A stretch of 64,000 bases of DNA, taken from positions 1 through 64,000 of the forward strand of contig CALEAD010000006.1 of assembly GCA_937943625.1 (NCBI GenBank), read 5' to 3'. The stretch is from an uncultured Anaerolineae bacterium (lineage in GTDB: Bacteria; Chloroflexota; Anaerolineae; Promineifilales; Promineifilaceae). The position numbers and the translations under genes were made by a program. Below the pieces are notes generated by a model. It was not told where the DNA came from, made no database searches, and saw only the letters and a list, made by a program, of their open reading frames with translations. Below are positions 56,732-64,000 of the stretch, piece after piece. Numbering within the stretch: position 1 is the first letter of the stretch; every line of letters begins with the position of its first letter.

Positions 56732-57904
56732 TCACCCATGTAACAAAGATTGATAAAGGGCATCTATCTCCCGCACCATTTTTTCAGCGCCGAACTCAGG
56801 GGCGCGCGCACGGCCGTTTTCGCCCATGCGGCGGCGCAGCTCCCCATCTGCCAGCAATTGCACCACACGGTCGGCAAGCACGGCCGTTTCCCCCTTCCCC
56901 ACCAGGAAGCCATTCACCCCCTCTTCAATGGCCTCCGCCGAGCCATCGGCAGCGGTGCAGACGATGGGCAGACCAGAGGCCATCGCCTGGGGCAAGACGC
57001 GGGGCAGCCCTTCCCATAAACTGCTGAGGACAAACAGGTCAAAGGCGGCCATCAGTTCCGGCACGTCGCGGCGCAGGCCGGTGAGAATGGTTTGCGCCGT
57101 AAGGCCGCCCATCTGCAAGGCGCTTTCTACCTCTGGACGCAGCGCTCCATCGCCGACGATGATGAACCAGGTGTTGGGCATCTTACTGGCTATGCGAACA
57201 AACGCATTTACCAAATCTAGCGGCGCTTTTTGCGGCGAGAGGCGGGTAACGCTGCCGACAACCAGCGCATCGGCCGGGATGCCCAATTGACGGCGCATCT
57301 CCGCCGGGGGGATTTGCGGGTGGCCGAAGCGGTCTAGCTCGATGCCGCTGCGGATAACCACATAATCGGCAGTGCGAATGCCTTGCGCCAACCCCTTTTC
57401 CCGGTCTTTTTCAGCGACCAGAATGGCGGCATGGCCGCACCAGTCCCCTATTTTCTCCAGGGCAACGTAGAAGCGCAGTTTGCGCGGGGACATTTGCTCG
57501 TGGAAGCTCCAGCCGTGTACGGTGTGGACGATGACGGGGACACGGGCAATTTTGGCGGCGATGCGCCCCAGGACGCCGGCTTTGGAGCTGTGGGTGTGGA
57601 CGATCTGGTAACGGCCGTTGCGCATGACCCGCACCATTTTCAGCAGCGCCTTCAGGTCGTTGGCCGGGCTGACTTCGCGCACCAGTTCTGGCAGGATGGT
57701 GAGGGGGATGTTGCGCTGGCGCACTTCTTCGATGAGCGACCCTTCTGGCCCGGTCTGCGGACCGGAAAGGATGGAGACCTGGTAACGGCCGTCGCCCACC
57801 ACACCTTTGTTCATCAGGTCGGCCGTGAGCATGGTATTCTCTTGCGCCCCGCCAATGATGAGGCGAGTGATGGGGTGGAGGACGCGGATGGGTGTTGGCA
57901 TCAT
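56732..57904 (-). CDS. glycosyltransferase family 4
   Basis: 'GGAQENTMLTADLM', 'VHTHSSKAGVLGRIAAKIA', 'SSLWEGLPRVLPQAMASGLPIV'. Confidence 0.9.
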   Translation of the reverse strand: MMPTPIRVLHPITRLIIGGAQENTMLTADLMNKGVVGDGRYQVSILSGPQTGPEGSLIEEVRQRNIPLTILPELVREVSPANDLKALLKMVRVMRNGRYQIVHTHSSKAGVLGRIAAKIARVPVIVHTVHGWSFHEQMSPRKLRFYVALEKIGDWCGHAAILVAEKDREKGLAQGIRTADYVVIRSGIELDRFGHPQIPPAEMRRQLGIPADALVVGSVTRLSPQKAPLDLVNAFVRIASKMPNTWFIIVGDGALRPEVESALQMGGLTAQTILTGLRRDVPELMAAFDLFVLSSLWEGLPRVLPQAMASGLPIVCTAADGSAEAIEEGVNGFLVGKGETAVLADRVVQLLADGELRRRMGENGRARAPEFGAEKMVREIDALYQSLLHG

Positions 57905-57919
57905 TTGTTGATCCGCAGA

Positions 57920-59047
57920 TTACGCCGATTGACGCAGATTTTTTTCGGTTAGTAAGCGATTATATAGGGCTTCTGTCTGCTGTACCATGCGTTCGATGGT
58001 GAATTGCGCGGCGGCGCGTTGACGGCCGTTCTGCCCCATTTGCGCCGCCAGTTTCGGGTGATCGAGCAGTTGGCTGATGGCCTGGGCTAACGCTTCCGGG
58101 CTTTGCGGCGGGACGAGGAGGCCGGTCTGGTTGTGGATGACGAGTTCGGGTGTGCCGCCAACGGCCGTTGCCACTACCGGCAGTCCGGCGGCCATCGCTT
58201 CCAAAACGACGTTGGGCAATCCTTCCCAGAGGGAGGGGAGAACGAGTATGTCCAGCCCGGCCAGCAGGCGCGGGATGTCTGGTTGATCGCTAAGAAAAAG
58301 AACCCGATTGGCATCTGGGAGTTGGGCGGCGGCAGCTTGCAACGGCCGTTTCTCCGGCCCATCTCCCACAAAAATGAGATAGAGGTCGGGGTAGGCAGGG
58401 GCGATTTGCGCAAATGCCTGTAGCAAAAAAGTGTAGCCCTTCACCGGGCGCGGCCGGCCGATGGCGGCGATGAGTTTGCCCTGCGCCGGCAGGTCAAATT
58501 CAGCTCTGGCGGTTTGGGAGTCGGGCAGATTGTCAAATTGCGTCAGGTCAATGCCGTTGCGAATGACGCTTAATTTGGCGGGCGGCAGGCCAATCTCCTG
58601 GGCAGCGAAATTGGCTACCTGCTGCGAGACACAAATGATGCTGTCGGGCAGGCGACCGGTCAGCCGGTTCAGCGCGCGGCGCAGGCGACCCTCCTGCCCC
58701 ATCGTTCGCTCAGCGGAGATAATGACGGGCACGCCCGCCAATCTGCCCAGAACGCGGCCGGGGATGTTGGCGTGGAACATCCAGGTGTGCAGGAGGAACG
58801 GCCGTTCCCGGCGCAATAACCGGTACAACCGCCACAACGCATCCAGCCGCCATTGCGCCGTCATGCCCAAATCGCTAACGGGAGTACCGAGTTGGCGAAT
58901 TTGTTGGGCGCCAACTTTGTCACCGTTGTAGAGGCAAACGACCTGATGAGCGAATTTTTGCCGGTCGGCATGGCGCAACAGCCGGTAAAGCGCCATCTGC
59001 GCCCCACCCCGGTCGAGTTCGGTGATGAAGTGAACGACTTTAATCAT
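57920..59047 (-). CDS. glycosyltransferase family 4
   Basis: 'ELDRGGAQMALYRLL', 'LPSLWEGLPNVVLEAMAAGLPVVATAVGGTPELV'. Confidence 0.92.
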   Translation of the reverse strand: MIKVVHFITELDRGGAQMALYRLLRHADRQKFAHQVVCLYNGDKVGAQQIRQLGTPVSDLGMTAQWRLDALWRLYRLLRRERPFLLHTWMFHANIPGRVLGRLAGVPVIISAERTMGQEGRLRRALNRLTGRLPDSIICVSQQVANFAAQEIGLPPAKLSVIRNGIDLTQFDNLPDSQTARAEFDLPAQGKLIAAIGRPRPVKGYTFLLQAFAQIAPAYPDLYLIFVGDGPEKRPLQAAAAQLPDANRVLFLSDQPDIPRLLAGLDILVLPSLWEGLPNVVLEAMAAGLPVVATAVGGTPELVIHNQTGLLVPPQSPEALAQAISQLLDHPKLAAQMGQNGRQRAAAQFTIERMVQQTEALYNRLLTEKNLRQSA

Positions 59048-60978
59048 CAGAATAAATCGGCCGGGGGCGCAGTCAGCGCCGCACGCGGGCGGTCTATGTA
59101 GGCGCGAAACCAGAGTTCCAGCATCAGCAGTTGCCAGATGGGGTAGCGGTGATTGGCTTTGCCGGCGATATGCTCGTCCAGCAGTTGGGCAACGGCCGTT
59201 TCCCGCAAAATTCCCCGTCCAACCGCCCGCTCATCTAGCAAAACCGCCCGCACCGTTTCGCGCAGTTCGCGGCGAAACCAGCCCGCCAATGGCACAGCAA
59301 AACCCTGCTTCGGGCGGCGCAAAATCGGCGCGGGCAGGTAGGGGGCCAGCGCCTTTTTCAGCAAATACTTACCCTGCCGCCCGCGAATTTTGTATTGGCT
59401 GGGCAACCGCGCCACAAATTCCGCCAGTTCGTGGTCTAAAAAGGGTGAGCGTCCCTCCAGCCCGTGGAGCATGGTGGCGATGTCTACCTTCACCAGCAAA
59501 TCGTCAGGTAGATAGGTGTGTGTATCCAGGCGCAGCAACCGATCCAGCCAGGGAAGAACGGCCGTTTGTCCATACACCTCACCCAATGGCGCAAACGCAT
59601 CATACGGCCGTACCTGCGCGGCAAACTCTGGCGTGTACAGGGCGAACTTTTGGGCGTCGTCCATCAGTGTCAGCCAACGGCCGTAGCGCCGGTCAAGAGG
59701 CTGCTTTTGCGCCAGCAAAAAATGCTTCAGTCGGCGCGTGGGGCTGCTGTAGGCGTCCGATTCCGGCAGGAGGAAGGCAAACGCGGGCAAGGCTTTCTGG
59801 CGCAGCCAGTGGGGCAGGCGCTCATAGGCCAGCGCCAGCCGGTGCGCCTGATAGCGCGCATAACCGCCAAACAGCTCATCGCCGCCGTCCCCGTTCAGGG
59901 CTACGGTAACGTGCTGGCGCGTCATCCTGGCGACATAGTAGGTAGGCAAGGCGGAGGAATCGGCAAAGGGTTCGCCATAGCCCCACACCAGCTCCGGCAA
60001 AATGGTCAGCCCCTCTGGGGCGACGATAAATTCCCGATGTTCGGTCTGGAAATAAGCAGCAACCTGGCGGGCATAGGCGGTTTCGTCGTAAGAATCGGCG
60101 CCAAAACCGATAGAAAAGGTTTTAACCGGTGCGCTCATCGCTTCGGCCATAAAGGCGACGACGGCGCTGGAGTCTATGCCACCGCTGAGGAACGCGCCCA
60201 AGGGCACGTCGCTCATCAGGCGAATTTGCACCGCTGCGCGCAGATGGTGGATGAGTTGTTCCGCCGCCTCCGCTTCGCTCAGGTCCAGTTTGGGCAGGTA
60301 ATTGAGTGACCAGTAGCGCGCAAGGGTGAGACGGCCGTTTTGCCAGCAGAGCGTATGCGCCGGGGGTAATTTACGTATCTGGCGAAAGATGGTGCGCGGC
60401 GCGGGAATAAAGCCATAGGTCAGGTAATGGTGCAGGGCTACCTCGTCTATCTCGCGTGAAACCTGCGCATCTTGCAGCAGCCCCTTGAGTTCAGAAGCAA
60501 AAATCAGGCCGTCGGCCGTTTCGGCGTAAACGAGCGGCTTTTTGCCAAAGCGGTCACGTGCCAGCAGCAGCGTTTGCTGCCGCTCGTCCCACAGGGCAAA
60601 GGCGAACATGCCGCGCAAATGGGTGACACAATCACGGCCGTACTCTTCGTACAGGTGCAAAATCGTTTCTGTGTCAGACGTGCCGCGATAGTGGTGCCCC
60701 CTGGCCTCTAGCTGCGGGCGCAGAGTGGGATGGTTGTAGATTTCGCCGTTGTAGGTGATCCAGACGGAGCCATCCTCGTTGCTCATGGGCTGGTGGCCGG
60801 TGGGAGAAAGGTCTACAATGGCTAAACGGCGCTGGCCCAGAGCAATACGGCCGTTGCCCCCCAGCCATATGCCTTCATCATCCGGCCCGCGATGGCGCAA
60901 GACGCCATTCATCTGGCCAATCAGTGACGACAGCATAGGGTCAGGATGGTGGGTAAGTTTGCCAGAAATCCCGCACAT
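59047..60978 (-). CDS. asnB: asparagine synthase (glutamine-hydrolysing) family
   Basis: 'MCGISGKLTH', 'MRFA'-region 'RGMFAFALWDERQQTLLLARDRFGKKPL', 'FLSGGIDSSAVVAFM'. Confidence 0.93.
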   Translation of the reverse strand: MCGISGKLTHHPDPMLSSLIGQMNGVLRHRGPDDEGIWLGGNGRIALGQRRLAIVDLSPTGHQPMSNEDGSVWITYNGEIYNHPTLRPQLEARGHHYRGTSDTETILHLYEEYGRDCVTHLRGMFAFALWDERQQTLLLARDRFGKKPLVYAETADGLIFASELKGLLQDAQVSREIDEVALHHYLTYGFIPAPRTIFRQIRKLPPAHTLCWQNGRLTLARYWSLNYLPKLDLSEAEAAEQLIHHLRAAVQIRLMSDVPLGAFLSGGIDSSAVVAFMAEAMSAPVKTFSIGFGADSYDETAYARQVAAYFQTEHREFIVAPEGLTILPELVWGYGEPFADSSALPTYYVARMTRQHVTVALNGDGGDELFGGYARYQAHRLALAYERLPHWLRQKALPAFAFLLPESDAYSSPTRRLKHFLLAQKQPLDRRYGRWLTLMDDAQKFALYTPEFAAQVRPYDAFAPLGEVYGQTAVLPWLDRLLRLDTHTYLPDDLLVKVDIATMLHGLEGRSPFLDHELAEFVARLPSQYKIRGRQGKYLLKKALAPYLPAPILRRPKQGFAVPLAGWFRRELRETVRAVLLDERAVGRGILRETAVAQLLDEHIAGKANHRYPIWQLLMLELWFRAYIDRPRAALTAPPADLF

Positions 60979-60984
60979 GAGAAC

Positions 60985-62190
60985 TCAGTTGGGTGGTTGA
61001 TTTGACCGCTGACGGCTGACCGCTGACAATTGCAAACAGTGCAGCATCTCATCCACCCGCCTGCTCCAGGAGTGGTTTTGCGCAAAAGCGCTGCGCGCCT
61101 GCTGCTGTGTGGGAGTATCTTCGGCCAGGGCACGGGCAACGGCCGTTGCCCATCCCGCCCCGTCGTCCGCCAGATAGACCCAGTCTGCCAATTCTAGCAC
61201 CTCTGGGTTGGCGGTGGCGACCACCGGCTTGCCGGCCGCCAGGTATTCGTACAATTTCAGCGGGCTGCGAAAATAGGCGTGTTCGCTGACCGCATAAGGC
61301 AGCAGGCAAACATCCATCCCCTTAACGATGGCGGGCATTTCGGTAAAAGGGAATTTGCCCAAAAAGTGAACGTTGGCTAATGCCTGTAAGCGCCGCAAGG
61401 GTGGCGCGTCCATTGTCCAGGGGTAAGTGTCGCCTACCAAAACCAGCGAAGCCTGGGGATAAGCCTGCGCCAGGTGGGTCAACAGCGCATAATCGAGCCG
61501 CTCGTTGATGTTGCCGATGTAACCCAGGCGGGGCGCAGGCAAAGCAGCAATGGCGGGGTGAACGGCAAAATCGGCGCGTAGCGCCTGAGCAAAATGCGCC
61601 ACGTCTACGCCACTGGGGATGCGGTAGGTGTGCGGATTAAACAGCCGTTTTGCATCATACGTCGGTGGGGAATTGGCAAACACAACGTCCGCGCGCTGCA
61701 AAAGCGTCTGCTCCAGCTGCGCAATTACGGCGCGCTTGCGCCCGCTTGTGCCCACGGTGAATTCATCAATGCAGTGGTAGACAACGGCCGTTTCGCCAAA
61801 GCGACCGATCAATGGTGCATGTTCCGGCTGGTAAAGCCAGAGGATGGGCTTGGTAAAGGCTAGTTCGCGGAGAAATGGCCGTAGCCATTGCGTCACTAGG
61901 ACGGCATTTAACCGGGCAACAATTGGCGCGTAGTAGCGCCCTGGCGGCAGCACTGGCGGTGTCCAGCCCCAGATGTGCGGCTGAATGACACGCGTTTGCG
62001 GCCACAGGCGGCGCGCGGCGCGCAACGCGGGATACTTCCAAACGTGCTCCAGCCCTGCCAGGCGCTCCCCAAAGAGAACGCGATGGCCACGCCGTGCCAA
62101 TTCCCTGGCCACCTGCTGGCGGCTGCCCCAGGGCCAGGCCCAATCGGAGGAAGAAAAGAAGAGGAAATCCGCCATAATGGGTGGTTTCAT
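60985..62190 (-). CDS. glycosyltransferase (GT4-like)
   Basis: 'LGYIGNINERLDYALL', 'SPLKLYEYLAAGKPVVATANPEV'. Confidence 0.85.
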   Translation of the reverse strand: MKPPIMADFLFFSSSDWAWPWGSRQQVARELARRGHRVLFGERLAGLEHVWKYPALRAARRLWPQTRVIQPHIWGWTPPVLPPGRYYAPIVARLNAVLVTQWLRPFLRELAFTKPILWLYQPEHAPLIGRFGETAVVYHCIDEFTVGTSGRKRAVIAQLEQTLLQRADVVFANSPPTYDAKRLFNPHTYRIPSGVDVAHFAQALRADFAVHPAIAALPAPRLGYIGNINERLDYALLTHLAQAYPQASLVLVGDTYPWTMDAPPLRRLQALANVHFLGKFPFTEMPAIVKGMDVCLLPYAVSEHAYFRSPLKLYEYLAAGKPVVATANPEVLELADWVYLADDGAGWATAVARALAEDTPTQQQARSAFAQNHSWSRRVDEMLHCLQLSAVSRQRSNQPPN

Positions 62191-63299
62191 TTGTTCAGCA
62201 GTTGGCGATACAGAGCCAATTCTTGCTGCGCAACCTGGTCAAGGCTGTAATGTGCCACGGCAAATTGACGGCCGTTTTCCCCCAACCGCCGCCGCAGGTT
62301 AGCATCCGCCAGCAACGTCTGGATGGCCTGGCGCAATCCCTCTACTGTGGGCGGGCAGAGCCAGCCCGTCTTGCCGTGGCGGATGACGTCGCGAATCCCT
62401 TCGACATCGGTACCCAAAACGGCCGTACCGCAGGCCATGGCCTCAATCAGCGCCTTAGGATGGCCCTCAAAGCGCGAAGGCAGCACAAACAGCGCGGCGC
62501 GGTTAAGCGCAGCCGGTAGCTGCTCGTGCGGCAGTTGACCGGCAAACGTTACAGCCACGCCCAGCCTTTGCGCCAGTTCAGCCAGGCGGGACTGCTCCTC
62601 ACCCTGGCCGATAAGCAGCAGGTGCGCTTCTGGTATGCCGGTTAGCGCCTTAATGAGCAGATCTAGATTTTTCACCGCATTGAGACGGCCGATAAAAATG
62701 AGACGGCCGTTTTCCTTCTGCACAAATGGGTCGGGGGCAAACTGCTGCGTGTCCACGTAATTGGGAATGACAGTGACTTTGGTCGCCGGAATGCGGTACT
62801 GCGCCACATAATGCGCCTCCATCGCCACCGTCGTCACCACCAGATGCGTGGCCGCGCGCAGCATCCAGGTTTGCAGGGCGGAAATCAACTGCGCTTTCGC
62901 CCCCGAACCCTGCTCACGGACAAAGTGCTCTGCCCACAGGTAGCCCGCGCGCACAATGACTGGTTTATGGTGCAGCTTGGCGGCAAGAACGGCCGTCCAT
63001 GCCCCGTCTAGCTGATTCGTCTTCAACAAGTCTACCTGACGCAGCGCCGCGCGGTGCAGCCAGGGAGCCAGCAGGCTGTAAACGTTGGCCGACAGCCCCC
63101 AGCGATTGGCCAGAATCTGCATCTCGCCCAGGCGCGCGGCGTAAGTCTGCTCCGCTATGCCGCCGCTGGTGACTAATGAATAGGCCACCTGCCCACCCAG
63201 GTGACGATAAAGCGCTGTTTCCCGCGCCAGCACGCCCAGCCGATCCCAGCGCGCCAGGGGTGTGTTGCGCGAAAGGAAAAGTGCCACACGCGGTTTCAT
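62187..63299 (-). CDS. glycosyltransferase family 4
   Basis: 'RLIFIGRLNAVKNLDLLIKAL', 'VLPSRFEGHPKALIEAMACGTAVLGTDVEGIRDVI'. Confidence 0.92.
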   Translation of the reverse strand: MKPRVALFLSRNTPLARWDRLGVLARETALYRHLGGQVAYSLVTSGGIAEQTYAARLGEMQILANRWGLSANVYSLLAPWLHRAALRQVDLLKTNQLDGAWTAVLAAKLHHKPVIVRAGYLWAEHFVREQGSGAKAQLISALQTWMLRAATHLVVTTVAMEAHYVAQYRIPATKVTVIPNYVDTQQFAPDPFVQKENGRLIFIGRLNAVKNLDLLIKALTGIPEAHLLLIGQGEEQSRLAELAQRLGVAVTFAGQLPHEQLPAALNRAALFVLPSRFEGHPKALIEAMACGTAVLGTDVEGIRDVIRHGKTGWLCPPTVEGLRQAIQTLLADANLRRRLGENGRQFAVAHYSLDQVAQQELALYRQLLNK

Positions 63300-63306
63300 G
63301 CGCCAG

Positions 63307-63981
63307 TTACCCCTGCCTTTCTTTCTCCAGCACTGCCCACATCGTGCTGATAAAAAAATTTTCCGCGTTCACCTTGCTGAAGCGCAGAAGCAAGTGGGCG
63401 GCAGCACGAAATGTGCGATTGCGCCACCTTTGCCAGTTGATGGCATAGTAGGGGTCTATCTGTACCACCCGCATCTGATTTTTCTGCGCCCGCGTCGCCA
63501 CAAAGTGAGCGGCCTCCTCATAAGAAAGAAACCACTTGTGCCGGTCTACCGGCTTCTCTGGGGGCAGGCCGTAATACTTCAGGTGATGGCGCAGCGCATA
63601 ATCACCAAACAGGGCGACTTGCAAGATGCCAGCCCAGGCGTTGGGTAACGAGATGATCACGTAACGACTGCTAACACGACACAGCTCGTCAAAAACAGCG
63701 TGCAGATTATCCAGGTGCTCCAAAACGTCCAGGCACAAAACCGTCTCGAAGCTGCCCGCGGCAAACGGAATGACGCCCGCTTCCAAATCCACCTCCTGGT
63801 CAGGGCTGCCCCCCAGGCCAATTCCCCAATAGCGCGTCTCTGGCGGCAAATAGCGGGTCAGATATTTTTCATCCGCGCCCACATCCAGGACGGAGGTACG
63901 CAAAATGGATTGGTACTTGTCCCAGACATAGTGCGCTTTTTCGGCGCGGTTCTCGTAGCGCAGCCTGGTTTGGAATTGCAT
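63307..63981 (-). CDS. class I SAM-dependent methyltransferase
   Basis: 'SVLDVGADEKYLTRYLP', 'FETVLCLDVLEHLDNLHAVFDELCRVSSRYVIISLPN'. Confidence 0.88.
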   Translation of the reverse strand: MQFQTRLRYENRAEKAHYVWDKYQSILRTSVLDVGADEKYLTRYLPPETRYWGIGLGGSPDQEVDLEAGVIPFAAGSFETVLCLDVLEHLDNLHAVFDELCRVSSRYVIISLPNAWAGILQVALFGDYALRHHLKYYGLPPEKPVDRHKWFLSYEEAAHFVATRAQKNQMRVVQIDPYYAINWQRWRNRTFRAAAHLLLRFSKVNAENFFISTMWAVLEKERQG

Positions 63982-64000
63982 AACGCCCTTTTATGCTTCC

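Noticed and set aside
1-64000. Mobile element, phage or rRNA/tRNA genes
   Set aside because: No transposase, integrase, phage structural genes, tRNA cloverleaf or rRNA sequence recognised on reading; not computationally screened.

Overview
This 64 kb window comes from a GC-rich bacterial chromosome. Gene content (split gcvPA/gcvPB, YaaT-like PSP1 protein, many GT4 enzymes) would suit a Chloroflexi-type organism, but that is inference. Nearly all genes are on the minus strand.

Layout:
(1) 84-2440: small sulfur/redox operon (GcvH-like, two DGC-domain proteins, OsmC, thioredoxin-like).
(2) 2915-12924: membrane-linked molybdoenzyme (CISM) module with FmdE-like, NrfD/PsrC-like, TorD-like, Mo-bisPGD catalytic and 4Fe-4S subunits, preceded by a PhnD-like binding protein, histidine kinase and NarL-type regulator.
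(3) 13039-32608: about 19.5 kb of almost gapless minus-strand genes headed by an ArsR-type regulator. It holds PIG-L, YraQ-type permease, TauE/SafE, SDR, two paralogous ferredoxins, CDF, thioredoxins, NifX-like, two OsmC, SufC/SufBD-like, HdrA-N-like, Mrp, two YlbF-like, VKOR-Trx, CcdA, HypB and GcvPA/PB.
(4) 32920-45696: dtd, rmlA, DUF302, an oligopeptide ABC operon with GntR regulator, tex.
(5) 45833-48817 (+): PSP1/YaaT, HD hydrolase, moeA.
(6) 48987-63981: S1 protein, MraY/WecA-like transferase, a very large O-antigen-ligase/TPR/cyclophilin fusion, a HepT/MNT pair, and a glycosyltransferase/AsnB/methyltransferase cluster.

Main hunt results: a two-part palindromic promoter architecture shared by the operons starting at 2440 and 32608, with centre spacing differing by 10 bp, linking gcvH and gcvPA/PB operons into one putative sulfur/redox regulon; an extremely over-represented palindrome ACGGCCGT (about 90 copies by eye); several dispersed intergenic repeat families; and an O-antigen ligase-cyclophilin fusion. 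No tRNA, rRNA, CRISPR, phage or transposase genes were recognised.
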